The notes under the pieces are model-generated. The model did not search any database, had not been told where the DNA came from, and was given only the letters and a program-made list of their open reading frames with translations. A DNA stretch of 64,000 nt from NCBI GenBank assembly GCA_037039925.1, contig JAXRKP010000434.1:51001-115000 (forward strand), in the 5' to 3' direction. Source of the stretch: Doris montereyensis (lineage: Eukaryota; Mollusca; Gastropoda; Nudibranchia; Dorididae). The number at the start of each line of letters is the position of its first letter. Position 1 is the stretch's first letter. The position numbers and the translations under genes were made by a program. Positions 35,391-47,264 of this stretch are shown here, piece after piece.

Positions 35391-38300
35391 TGGTGTACGT
35401 GCGTGTATGGTGTACGTGGTGTATGGTGTACGTGGTGTATGGTGTACGTGATGTATGGTGTACGTGGTGTATGGTGTACGTGGTGTATGGTGTACATGAT
35501 GTATGGTGTACGTGATGTATGGTGTACGTGGTGTATGGTGATGTATGGTGTACGTGATGTATGGTGTACGTGGTGTATGGTGTACGTGGTGTATGGTGTA
35601 CGTGGTGTACGTGCGTGGTGTATGGTGTACGTGGTGTATGGTGTACGTGGTGTATGGTGTACATGATGTATGGTGTACGTGATGTATGGTGTACGTGGTG
35701 TATGGTGTACGTGGTGTATGGTGTACGTGGTGTATGGTGTACGTGGTGTATGGTGTACGTGATGTATGGTGTACGTGATGTATGGTGCGTGGTGTATGGT
35801 GTACGTGGTGTATGGTGTACGTGGTGTATGGTGTACGTGGTGTATGGTGTACGTGGTGTATGGTGTACGTGGTGTATGGTGTACGTGGTGTACGTGCGTG
35901 TATGGTGTACGTGGTGTATGGTGTACGTGATGTATGGTATACGTGGTGTATGGTGTACGTGGTGTATGGTGTACGTGGTGTACGTGTACGTGGTGTATGG
36001 TGTACGTGGTGTATGGTGTACGTGGTGTACGTGCGTGTATGGTGTACGTGATGTACGTGCGTGTATGGTGTACGTGGTGTACGTGGTGTATGGTGGTGTA
36101 TGGTGTACGTGGTGTTCGTGGGTGTATGGTGTACATGCGTGTATGGCGTATATGGTGTATGGTGTACGTGGTGTACGTGGTGTACGTGGTGTATGGTGTA
36201 CGTGGTGTACGTGCGTGTATGGTGTATGGTGTACGTGGTGTACGTGCGTGTATGGTGTACGTGATGTACGTGGTGTATGGTGTACGTGCGTGTATGGTGT
36301 ACGTGGTGTACGTGGTGTTCGTGGTATATGGTGTCGTGATGTATGGTGTACGTGGTGTACGTGCGTGTATGGTGTACGTGATGTACATGGTGTTCGTGCG
36401 TATATGGTGTATGGTGTACGTGGTGTTCGTGCGTGTATGGTGTACGTGGTGTACGTGCGTATATGGTGTACATGGATGTACATGGTGTCGTGGTATATGG
36501 TGTACGTGCGTGTATGGTGTACGTGATGTACGTGCGTGTATGGTGTACGTGATGTACGTGCGTGTATGGTGTACGTGATGTACGTGCGTGTACGTGCGTG
36601 TATGGTGTACGTGGTGTACGTGGTGTACGTGCGTGTATGGTGTACGTGGGGTACGTGGTGTTCGTGCGTATATGGTGTACGTGGTGTATGGTGTACGTGA
36701 TGTACGTGCGTGTATGGTGTACGTGGTGTACGTGGTGTATGGTGTACGTGGTGTACGTGCGTGTATGGTGTACGTGGTGTACGTGCGTGTATGGTTACGT
36801 GGTGTACGTGCGTGTATGGTGTACGTGGTGTACGTGCGTGTATGGTGTACGTGGTGTACGTGCGTGTATGGTGTACGTGGTGTACGTGCGTGTATGGTGT
36901 ACGTGGTGTACGTGCGTGTATGGTGTACGTGGTGTACGTGCGTGTATGGTGTACGTGGTGTACGTGCGTGTATGGTGTACGTGTATGGTGTACGTGGTGT
37001 ACGTGCGTGTATGGTGTACGTGGTGTACGTGCGTGTGTAACGTGGTGTACGTGATGTACGTGCGTGTATGGTGTACGTGATGTACGTGCGTGTATGGTGT
37101 ACGTGGTGTACGTGCGTGTATGGTGTACGTTATGTACGTGCGTGTATGGTGTACGTGGTGTACGTGGTGTACGTGTACGTGATGTACGTGGTGTACGTGG
37201 TGTACGTGGTGTACGTGCGTGTATGGTGTACGTGGTGTACGTGGTGTACGTGTACGTGTATGGTATGTACATGGTGTACGTACATGTATGGTGTACGTGG
37301 TGTACGTGGTGTATGGTGTACGTGGTGTACGTGGTGTATGTACGTGCGTGTACGTGCGTGTATGGTGTACGTGCATGTATGATGTACGTGCGTGTATGGT
37401 GTACGTGCCTGTATGGTGTACGTGGTGTACGTGCGTGTATGGTGTATGGTGTACGTGCGTGTATGGTGTACGTGGTGTACGTGCGTGTATGGTGTACGTG
37501 GTGTACGTGCGTGTATGTACGTGGTGTACGTGCGTGTATGGTGTACGTGCGTGTATGGTGTACGTGCGTGTATGTATGGTGTACGTGCGTGTACGTGGTG
37601 TACGTGCGTGTATGGTGTACGTGGTGTACGTGGTGTACGTGCGTGTATGGTGTACGTGGTGTACGTGCATGTATGGTGTACGTGGTGTACGTGCGTGTAT
37701 GGTGTACGTGCGTGTATGGTGTACGTGGTGTATGGTGTACGTGCGTGTATGGTGTACGTGGTGTACGTGCGTGTATGGTGTACGTGATGTACGTGCGTGT
37801 ATGGTGTACGTGGTGTACGTGCGTGTATGGTGTACATGGTGCGTGTATGGTGTACGTGGTGTACGTGGGTGTATGGTGTACGTGGTGTACGTGCGTGTAT
37901 GGTGTACGTGCGTGTATGGTGTACGTGCGTGTATGGTGTACGTGGTGTATGCGTGTATGGTGTACGTGGTGTACGTGCGTGTATGGTGTACGTGGTGTAC
38001 GTGCGTGTATGGTGTACGTAGTGTACGTGCGTGTATGGTGTACGTGGTGTATGGTGTACGTGCGTGTATGGTGTACGTGCGTGTATGGTGTACGTGTATG
38101 GTGTACGTGCGTGCGTGTATGGTGTACGTGGTGTACGTGCGTGTATGGTGTACGTGGTGTGTGCGTGTATGGTGTATGTGGTGTACGTGCGTGTATGGTG
38201 TACGTGGTGTACGTGCGTGTATGGTGTACGTGGTGTATGGTGTACGTGGTGTACGTGTGTATGGTGTACGGTGTATGTGCGTGTATGGTGTATGTGGTGT

Positions 38301-38735
38301 ACGTACGTGTATGGTGTACGTGGTGTACGTGCGTGTATGGTGTACATGCGTGAAATGGAAAAACTTGCGTGTATGGTGAAACGTGTATGGTGTACGTGGT
38401 GTACGTGCGTGTATGGTCAACGTGGTCAAAACGTGCGTGTATGGTGTAGTTAGTTACGTGCGTGTATGGTGTACGAGGTGTACGTGCGAGACAATGGTGT
38501 ATGTGGTGTACGTGCGTGTATGGTGTACGTGGTGTACGAGGATGTATTTATGTGGTGTATTCCTTGTATTTGTACGTGGTGTACTATGGGGTTTAATGTA
38601 CGTTGGTGTCATTTCTTATGGTGTATGTGAATGTCATGTGTTATTTATGGTGTATTTTGGTGTAACTTCTTTTCATACTGAGTGGAACGTGCGTGTATGG
38701 TGTACGTGGTGTACGTACGTGTATGGTGTCAACGT
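35390..38735. repeat. GTGTACGTGGTGTATG-type array, 3.3 kb
   Basis: Mixtures of GTGTACGTG, GTGTATG and CGTGCGTGTATG give a simple-sequence array with no TAA, TAG or TGA on the + strand for most of its length. Hence the large artefactual open frames (up to 638 aa on the minus strand). Units are 16 bp in the first part and more often 24-26 bp, with CGTGCGTG, after 36.5 kb. Long alternating purine-pyrimidine stretches favour Z-DNA. Confidence 0.96.
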
Positions 38736-38739
38736 TTCA

Positions 38740-41057
38740 TGCTGCATGCGTGAATGGAAAAACTTGATATGAATGGCCTTCTCATGCATAGCATAGAGAT
38801 TTAGAACTAATGTCTTGATATGAATATTTTCAAAACTAAATTCATAGCAGTTATGGGATTTAGAACTAATGTCTTGATATGAATGGCCTTTCTGCATAGC
38901 ATATGGGATTTAGAACAATCGGTGCCGACGCAGAGGTAGCGGGTTGAATGGCCCTCGTGGTGGCATAGGATTTAGAACTAATGTCTTGATATGAATGTAT
39001 TTGCGTCTTTGTTCCTATAGCATATGGGATTTAGAATAATGTCTTGATATGAATGTCATTTCTTTCGTTCATCCTGTTTCATTCATAGCACATGGGATTT
39101 AGAACTAATGTCTTGATATGAATGGCCTTCTCATGCATAGCATATGGGATTTAGAACTAATGTCTTGATATGAATGGCCTTCTCATGCATATCATATGGG
39201 ATTTAGAACTAATGTCTTTATATAAATGGTCTTCTCATGCATAGCATATGGGATTTAGAACTAATGTCTTGATATGAATGGCCTTCTCATGCATAGCATA
39301 TGGGATTTAGAACTAATGTCTTGATATGAATGGCCTTCTCATGCATATCACATGGGATTTAGAACTAATGTCTTGATATGAATGGCCTTCTCATGCATAG
39401 CACATGGGATTTAGAACTAATGTCTTTATATAAATGGTCTTCTCATGCATAGCATATGGGATTTAGAACTAATGTCTTGATATAAATGGCCTTCTCATGC
39501 ATAGCATATGGGATTTAGAACTAATGTCTTTATATAAATGGTCTTCTCATGCATAGCATATGGGATTTAGAACTAATGTCTTGATATGAATGGCCTTCTC
39601 ATGCATATCACATGGGATTTAGAACTAATGTCTTGATATGAATAGCCTTCTCATGCATATCACATGGGATTTAGAACTAATGTCTTGATATGAATGGCCT
39701 TCTAGCATGGGATTTAGAACTAATGTCTTTATATAAATATGGGATTTAGAACTAATGTCTTGATATGAATGGCCCTTCATGCATGCACACATGGGATTTA
39801 GAACTAATGTCTTGATATGAATAGCCTTCTCATGCATAGCACATGGGATTTAGAACTAATGTCTTGATATAAATGGCCTTCTCATGCATAGCATATGGGA
39901 TTTAGAACTAATGTCTTTATATAAATGGCCTTCTCATGCATATCACATGGGATTTAGAACTAATGTCTTTATATAAATGGCCTTCTCATGCATATCACAT
40001 GGGATTTAGAACTAATGTCTTTATATAAATGGCCTTCTCATGCATAGCACAGAGGATTTAGAACTAATGTCCTTATATAAATGGCCTTCTCATGCATAAC
40101 ATATGGGATTTAGAACTAATGTCTTTATATGAATGGCCTTCTCATGCATATCATATGGGATTTAGAACTAATGTCTTTATATGAATGGCCTTCTCATGCA
40201 TATCACATGGGATTTAGAACTAATGTCTTTTTATGAATGGCCTTCTCATGCATAGCATATGGGATTTAGAACTAATGTCTTTATATAAATGGCCTTCTCA
40301 TGCATAGCATATGGGATTTAGAACTAATGTCTTTACATAAATGGCCTTCTCATGCATAGCATATGGGATTTAGAACTAATGTCTTGATATAAATGGCCTT
40401 CTCATGCATAGCATATGGGATTTAGAACTAATGTCTTTATATAAATGGCCTTCTCATGCATAGCACACGGGATTTAGAACTAATGTCTTTATATAAATAG
40501 CCTTCTCATGCATAGCATATGGGATTTAGAACTAATGTCTTTATATAAATGGCCTTCTCATGCATAGCATATGGGATTTAGAACTAATGTCTTTATATAA
40601 ATGGCCTTCTCATGCATAACATATGGGATTTAGAACTAATGTCTTTATACAAATGGCCTTCTCATGCATAGCATATGGGATTTAGAACTAATGTCTTTAT
40701 ATAAATGGCCTTCTCATGCATAGCATATGGGATTTAGAACTAATGTCTTTATATAAATGACCTTCTCATGCATAGCATATGGGATTTAGAACTAATGTCT
40801 TTATATAAATGGCCTTCTCATGCATAGCACATAGGATTTAGAACTAATGTCTTGATATGAATGGCCTTCTCATGCATAGCACACAGGATTTAGAACTAAT
40901 GTCTTGATATGAATGGCCTTCTCATGCATAGCATATAGGATTTAGAACTAATGTCTTGATATGAATGGCCTTCTCATGCATAGCATATAGGATTTAGAAC
41001 TAATGTCTTTTTATGAATGGCCTTCTCATGCATAGCACACGGGATTTAGAACTAATT
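38740..41057. repeat. 52-bp minisatellite, about 44 copies
   Basis: The unit contains ATGGGATTTAGAACTAATGT, CTTTATATAAATGGCCTTCT and CATGCATAGCAT. It is regular between 39.1 and 41.0 kb. The left edge (38.75-39.1 kb) is mixed with SINE family C and GTGTAC sequence. Confidence 0.97.
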
Positions 41058-41860
41058 CTGAATGCCTTCCTTATGAAGTAGGGCTTGAGAGAAATTATTA
41101 GTTGGGCCAAGATCATCAGGACTGAAACATCTACGAACTAAGCGCTCTTTGTTCACAGTGAAATTAATTCACTGATTTTATCACCATGAAGCATCTTAAA
41201 AAAATTAATTCTTTTCAATCAAAAGTGTATGGGTTGAGGGCAAAGTGAAAAATGACAATAAATGACAACTCAACCAATAAAGACAGAAAAAACTGTGACG
41301 TTTCGGGTATAACCCTTCGTCACACAACAACATGAGTTAAGGTTAAAGGAACTGTCGGGCAGGGAAATACACCTTTCAAGATCAGCGACATAAAATCTAT
41401 AACTAAAGAGGCTCTAAGTGAGATTAACATTACGAGTTAACTGCCTAGACAGCGCTCTAAACAAAGAAGATGAATATTGGATCAATGAAGGACTTTAATT
41501 TCTTCAACCACCTTTTCTATTGAACGCCGATGCGACCTCCAATGATTCAGATGAACATATCAGGGACATGTCATTCTTTAAATCTTCATATAAAATATAA
41601 TGTATAACTTGTTATGCAACATAACGGTCTGAACTGAAAAATAACCCCGTACCATCCCTGTCTTATTCCTAGCAAAGAGCATCCCATATCAAAACTGTAA
41701 TTCCCGTAAACAAACTTATTTTAATGTACGCACTACATCACTGATTTATGTTTACTCTGCTTTTATCATTAACCTATTTAATACCGTAAAACGTTTATAT
41801 ATGAAATTTCATTCAAGGTCAGAAAAGTGTGTAGTTTGCTTAGTTTATGTTAAAGGATCC
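41058..41860. other. Intron 8 sequence; one dispersed repeat
   Basis: 41225-41340 matches 2700-2815. The remainder is unrecognised AT-rich sequence without exon-like segments. Confidence 0.5.
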
Positions 41861-41869
41861 GGGCAGTGG

Positions 41870-44640
41870 AATGGTAAACACTTGTACGGGGAGTAGATGA
41901 TCCCGTCCTCCACGAGTCTCCTGCTGTCTTGCAGGCAGGTATTGGCCGACCAAAGGCTAAGGGAGTTAACCCTGACAGAAAACAACCTGCTGCCTTGCAT
42001 GACGGTCTTGATTGACCAAAGGCTAAGGGAGTTAACGCTGACAGAAAATAACAACCTGCTGCCTTGCAGGCTGGTCTTGAATGACGAAAGGTTAAGGGAG
42101 TTAACTCTGACGGAAAATAACAAGGCCTGGTAGGGGCCTCAATGTGGCAGCCCCACCATCTACCTAGGATACATTGGGCTAATCTCCTGCTTATCCAAAA
42201 CCAAACAGATTCAGAGAAATAAATATAATATAACTGGCTTGATCTTTCGAAGATGAACTTGGAAGCGAACACGGACTGTACTTTTTGGAACATGGAACGT
42301 TAGGGCAATAAATGGAAAAGAGTTAGAATTAGTTGAAGAAATGGAAATTTTCAAATTTTTGGCCATTACAGAAACAAAGAAAAAAGGACAAGGAATAGAA
42401 AATGTAGGACCGAATCATATTTTAATCTTCTCAGGAGTAGATGTCAAAGATAGAGCTAGAGCAGGAGTAGGCCTCCTAGTGCATAAAAGGCATGAAAAGC
42501 TACTAGAAAGTTGGAAATTTATAAGCCCACGGCTATTAAAGGTAAATATTAAACCAAAAGGACGAGAAATTAAATTATTAATAGCTTATGGACCAAACGA
42601 AGACGCAACTAAAGAAAAAAAAGATACATTCGAAAACGATTCACAAATAGCTGAAGAGAATCATAAACACAAACAGGAATTAATGGTTTTAGGAGATTTA
42701 AACTCTAGAGTAGGCAACAATGTAGAAACGTAAGGAGGAGTAATAGGTAAAGAAGGAGAGACAACAACTTCTCCAAATGGAGAGAGACTAATAGATTGTT
42801 TGCCTAAAGAATAACATGAAAAAAGCCAACACCTTTTTCCCTCATAGAGATATCCACAAATATACAAGAGTAAATGAATACAAGTATGAAAAGTCAATGA
42901 TAGACTACATAATACTTAGCAGCTCCCTTTTACAGTACATTGGATGCAAGAGTAAACAGAGGAGCAGAAATATTTAGTGATCATCACTTAGCGATTGCCA
43001 AAATGAGATTACTGACTGAAGAAAACAAACACAAAAGAAAAGAGAAGAAAACTACTAAACTCACAATAGAGGAACTAAATAAACCAGTAGTAAAACAGGT
43101 ATATCAGTCTAGGATAAAAAGATATATCAGTGAAAGACAGATGGATCTGAATGATAGCACATTGGAAGAAAAGTGGCAGATGTATAAAGAAACACTCCCC
43201 AGTTGTACTGAAGAGGTCTGTGGTAGGAAACAAAAATTAAAGGAGATAGGAAAAGAACAGCATGGTGGAATGAGAATGTCAAGACTAAGATCAAAGGAAA
43301 GAAGGATGCCTGGAAGAAATACTTGCAAACAAAGAGACCAGAGGATAGGATAGATTACGTGAATAAAAGAACTATCGCCAAAGAGGAAGTTAGGAAAGCA
43401 AAATAGGAACAATGGGAATAATTTGGACAAAGACTTTAACAACGCTATCAAGGAAATCAAAAGCTGTTCTGAGGGCCAATGAAGAGCACGAGAAAGACCA
43501 AAGTATGCCCAATACGACAAATTAAGAATGCCAAAGGAGAAATAATGAAAGAAGACAGCGGAAACATGGAGAAAGCCTTTTCATCAATTACTTAATCACT
43601 CCAGAACGTATGAAACAAGAAGTAAAGATCAATAAGCAAGAGTAACAAGTAATCCAGAGGAGACAGCTGATGATGTAGATATATCAATGGAAAAAATCCA
43701 AACAGCTATAAGAAAAGTGAAATTACGAAAAGCCCCAGGAGCAGATCAAGTTAATCCAGAAATGATTAAACACCAAGGAGAGAGGCAGACAAACTACTAC
43801 GTGCAATATGCCAACAAGCATGGAAGTCCAAACAGGTGCCCGACGACTGGGAAATGGGAACGGTAGTATCAATACATAAGAAAGGATCAACTATGGAATG
43901 CTCAAACTATAAAGGGATATCACTACTTAGCGTTCCAGGAAAAGTATATGCAAGGATACTGAAATTGAGACTAAGGAAAAGAGTAGAGGATCAGATTGAA
44001 GAACATCAGAGTGGATTTAGACCAGGAAGAAGTGTACAAGACCTCATATTTACAATTAGACAAATAATAGAAAAATCCTTCAGAGAAACATTGACTTGCA
44101 CCTATGTTTTATTGACTTAGAAAAGGCATTTGACACTGGGAGGAGGGATGAACTATGGCATTCCAAAAAAGAAAACAATGTAGAGCAAAATTTAATAGAA
44201 GCCATTAAAAGTTTTCTTTACAATAAACCAACATGTGCAGTGAGAGTAGCTGAAAATGTATCAGAAGAATTTGATGAGATATAGGAGTAAGACAGGGTTG
44301 TGTTCTAAGTCTTCTTTTGTTTATCACATTTATGGATACAGTCGCAAAGGCATCCTCAAAAATGAAGAAAATGAATGTAGGTATGTGGAAGCTCAAACCA
44401 GTAAATGTATCAATGCTTTCATTTGCCGATGATTTAGTTCTGTTTGGAAAGTCAGAAAGTGACCTTCAGTCGAATATGAACATGATGAACAATGAACTAA
44501 ATAAAAGAGGAATGAGAGTAAATGCAAAGAAAACCAAATCAATGCTAGTAACTAGGCAAGCTAAAACACAAAATCTTAAATTGGGCTGGGAGAATTTAGA
44601 ACAAGTTCAAAGCTACAATTACATATAGATGTTGACGTAG
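41870..44640 (+). mobile_element. RTE-type LINE, copy A
   Basis: The 5' UTR carries three 60-66-bp repeats (41925-42120). Then come an APE endonuclease (GTWNVRAINGKELELVEEME.., ITETK, LLIAYGPNEDA, VLGDLNSRVG) and a reverse transcriptase (DWEMGTVVSIHKKGSTME, NYKGISLLSVPGKVYARIL, HQSGFRPGRSVQDLIFTIRQ, FIDLEKAFDT, SFADDLVLFGKSESDLQSN). It has numerous frameshifts and stops and ends near 44640 before the ORF C-terminus. It is antisense to the channel gene. Confidence 0.92.
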
Positions 44641-45094
44641 ACAATCTAGTAACACCAAGGTTCGATTAATAATTATAACAAGTGTATCTACTATATTCTC
44701 AGTCGGCAATCAATCACTGGCAGAAGCAAGCACACATATATCCCAATGTTGGCTGACATAAAACGAACACGTAGAATCTACGCTACGTTCATACACTTTT
44801 CTGTTCTATCATGAGTAATCACAGCTATTTCTGGTCAAAAGCTAAGCTTTTTCTAGAAACGGAAATTTCCACACAATTCTAAACATTTCGACACAGTATT
44901 ACAACATTCTTTCGCTTTCTAGATATAAACGAGTGGATACCAGGGCATACCAAAATAATTACGTCAAAAACGCAATATGTGTTTTACATACACTGCAATT
45001 CATTACGTCATAGGTTCTCCCTGACTAGGGAATCCCCTACAAAACTATAATTAACTATGTTACGCGGCCTATAAGAAACAATCAGAGAACTCAC
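44641..45094. other. Intron 8 sequence next to channel exon 8
   Basis: Unique-looking sequence with no recognised repeat or exon. It forms the donor side of exon 8. Confidence 0.5.
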
Positions 45095-45154
45095 TCATCG
45101 CCTCATTGACACAGTACATCTGATCCACTCGACAGTAAGGCACACCTTCAACAT
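45095..45154 (-). CDS. DEG/ENaC channel exon 8 (60 nt)
   Basis: The acceptor ATTCCTTACAG and donor GTGAGT bound a short exon encoding VEGVPYCRVDQMYCVNEAM, the P.C......C segment that follows CGC in DEG/ENaC thumbs. Entry and exit phases fit exons 7 and 9 exactly. Confidence 0.93.
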   Translation of the reverse strand: MLKVCLTVEWIRCTVSMRR

Positions 45155-45211
45155 CTGTAAGGAATAGTCAGAGCAATGAGTTGACACTTTGAAATATCAT
45201 GTGACTGGTGA

Positions 45212-45512
45212 TTGTGTTGTCGTGCAAAGTTTAATAACCACAGCTAGAATTACGTGCAAAGTGTAATAAACACAGCTAGAATTACGTGCAAAGTTTAATA
45301 AACACAGCTAGAATTACGTGCAAAGTTTAATAAACACAGCTAGAATTACGTGCAAAGTTTAATAACCACAGCTAGAATTACGTGCAAAGTTTAATAACCA
45401 CAGCTAGACTTACGTGCAAAGTTTAATAAACACAGCTACAATTAAGTGCAAAGTGTAATAAACACAGCTATAATTACGTGCAAAGTTTGATAAACACGGC
45501 TAGAATTACGTG
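45212..45512. repeat. 32-bp minisatellite, about 9 copies
   Basis: The unit is CAGCTAGAATTACGTGCAAA + GTTTAATAAACA. It lies in the 716-bp intron between channel exons 7 and 8, about 60 bp upstream (exon 7 side) of the exon 8 acceptor. Confidence 0.95.
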
Positions 45513-45870
45513 GAGAATTCATAAACAACAAACGTAATATTGTTGTTCTTTCTAAAAATTGGAACAAAAAGCGTTTGTCTGCATTAACCAAATGCAAAGA
45601 TGGGTTTGGAGTCGAGTGTACAGCCTAAATAATTTACGCCAAGATTTGATGAGGTTTTTATGTTTTGGTTTCTCAGTGTTACATTATTTACTTGAAACGT
45701 TGAAGCCAACCAGCTAGCCTCCGCGCAGACAATGTGCAAAAAAAGTAATTGTTAAAAACATTTGTCATCGTTATGAATTACATGATATATTCTATGATAT
45801 AAATGTATTATAAGACGTTGTAAACAAGGAAATGGAATCAGTTTTAAAATACGTTTTGCCATTGTTTCAC

Positions 45871-46054
45871 CTGGAAATTGAGCTCCTCTACAACCACATT
45901 CGCGGAGGATGTAATGAAGTCGACAGTCTGCCAGACAGGCACTGTGGCCTTTGTACAAAGGGTAATAGTGACGTTTGTTGGAATCACTCCCGTCAACGAT
46001 GTCTTCACAGTGATCGCTACCGTAGGCCAGGAAGGGTAGAGGGAGGAAGCGATA
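45871..46054 (-). CDS. DEG/ENaC channel exon 7
   Basis: The acceptor TTGTTTTCAG is followed by 61 codons plus one base: YRFLPLPFLAYGSDHCEDIV, DGSDSNKRHYYPL, then YKGHSACLADCRLHYILREC and GCRGAQFP. It contains the LP.P...C and Y...AC...C......CGC cysteine pattern of the thumb domain. The donor is CCAG|GTGAAA, and the split Gly/Asp codon is completed by exon 8. Confidence 0.94.
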
Positions 46055-46221
46055 CTGAAAACAATACGACGTATTCTCTCATTTATTGATACATTGTATT
46101 TTTTGCCTTAACTTTTCAAAGTACTCTGAACCAGTTAAAAAAAACACTATATTGTCTAGCTTAAAAGAAAACCAAATGACTAAAACAATACACTTTTATT
46201 TGTTGGTCCTTTTTGTTCGAC

Positions 46222-46512
46222 GCGATGGTGGCCAAGTGGTTAGGCTACCAGACTGGTGTTCATGAGGTCCCTGGTTCAAATCCCAGCAAAGCTAGGTCCG
46301 ACGTTGTGATCCTTGAGAAAGACACTTAACACACATTTTCCCCACCCGACCCATATGCAAATGGGCACAAGCACTAGCTTGGGAGTAAAAAGCTGCGTCA
46401 AACTAGCGGCCTGTCCAGGAGGTGATTATTATCATCTGTTCCGTTTCACGCTATAGAAACTGTGATAAGTTCCGGCTTAATGGGCCGTAATGGCCTTGGA
46501 GGAACTTGACTA
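46222..46512 (+). mobile_element. SINE family A, well-preserved copy
   Basis: The head GATGGTGGCCAAGTGGTTAG and B box GGTTCAAATCC are followed by GCAAAGCTAGGTCCGACGTT, CAAATGGGCACAAGCACTAG, CTGTCCAGGAGGTGATTATT and GGGCCGTAATGGCCTTGGAG. It lies in the intron between channel exons 6 and 7. Confidence 0.9.
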
Positions 46513-46534
46513 CTAACTTACATCAATGGATTGG

Positions 46535-46636
46535 TGAAAGTCAAAGTCAAAGTCAAAGTTAAAGTGAAAGTGAAATCAAAAATGAAGTGAAAGTGAAAGT
46601 GAAAATGAAAGGGAAAGTGAAAGTGAAAGTGAAAGA
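46535..46636. repeat. (AAAGTG/AAAGTC)n hexamer array
   Basis: About 16 hexamer units directly follow the SINE at 46512, about 70 bp after the channel exon 6 donor. Confidence 0.9.
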
Positions 46637-46703
46637 CGCCAAGGGGTAGACAGACAAACAGGGAATGGAACTGTGTATCCAGATATAATATTGATGGACT
46701 TAC

Positions 46704-46802
46704 CTCATTGCGACTAATTCCTATGTGCGCAAGGTTTCCGGTGCCGACTAAAATCCCCGTGTCTAGTACATTGGGGAACTCGTCTTGATCATGAATCACC
46801 AT
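46704..46802 (-). CDS. DEG/ENaC channel exon 6
   Basis: The acceptor ATATATTTTCCAG and donor GTAAGT bound 33 codons in phase 0-0: MVIHDQDEFPNVLDTGILVG and TGNLAHIGISRNE. It matches the family's VH-x-P-x-x-xP...G..V..G....I.I segment. The first 42 nt and the acceptor are tandemly repeated upstream, up to 47090. Confidence 0.94.
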
Positions 46803-47090
46803 CTGGAAAATATATTGTATAACTTTGACTGTCTAGTACATTGGGGAACTCGTCTTGATCATGAATCACCACCTAGAAAATATATTGTACAACTTTGACT
46901 GTCTAGTACATTGGGGAATTCGTCTGGATCATGAATCACCACCTGGAAAATATATTGTACAACTTTGACTGTCTAGTACATTGGGGAATTCGTCTGGATC
47001 ATGAATCACCACATGGAAAATATATTGTACAACTTTGACTGTCTAGTACATTGGGGAATTCGTCTGGATCATGAATCCCCACATGGAAAT
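46761..47090 (-). repeat. 70-bp array duplicating the exon 6 splice acceptor
   Basis: Five 70-bp units start at 46761, 46831, 46901, 46971 and 47041. Each carries the first 42 nt of channel exon 6 plus 28 bp of upstream intron with the pyrimidine tract and AG. Only the first unit is joined to the rest of the exon and its donor. Units 3-5 encode HDPDEFPN whereas the exon has HDQDEFPN. Confidence 0.95.
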
Positions 47091-47094
47091 TAGA

Positions 47095-47256
47095 CAATAT
47101 GAAAGCCCCATAGGAACAAAGACGAGACAAATACAAGAAATAGACAGAAAAAAATCCTGGCCACCATGGAAATTGAATCCGCGACCTCTGCGTCGGCACT
47201 CATCGCCTCGCCATGAAAAGAAAGCCGTCTACCAATCGATCTAACTACGCTCCCTC
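47095..47256 (-). mobile_element. tRNA-derived SINE (family C)
   Basis: On the minus strand the head is GGGAGCGTAGTTAGATCGAT, followed by TGGTAGACGGC, then GTGCCGACGCAGAGG and the B box GGTCGCGGATTCAAT. A body with TATTTGTCTCGTCTTTGTTC follows. Fragments occur at 13281, 21830 and in the mixed zone at 38.9 kb. Confidence 0.75.
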
Positions 47257-47264
47257 ATTAAACA

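Noticed and set aside
35339..38453. Very long open frames (up to 638 aa) on both strands
   Set aside because: They lie wholly inside the GTGTAC-type array; the repeat simply lacks stop codons. Composition is pure low-complexity repeat with no start context or splice support.
45871..46016. Alternative acceptor GGTAG before 46016 for channel exon 7, with a suspected frameshift at YYPL/YKGH
   Set aside because: Recounting the bases showed the exon is open throughout from acceptor TTTTCAG at 46055 and fits phase 0; no frameshift exists there.
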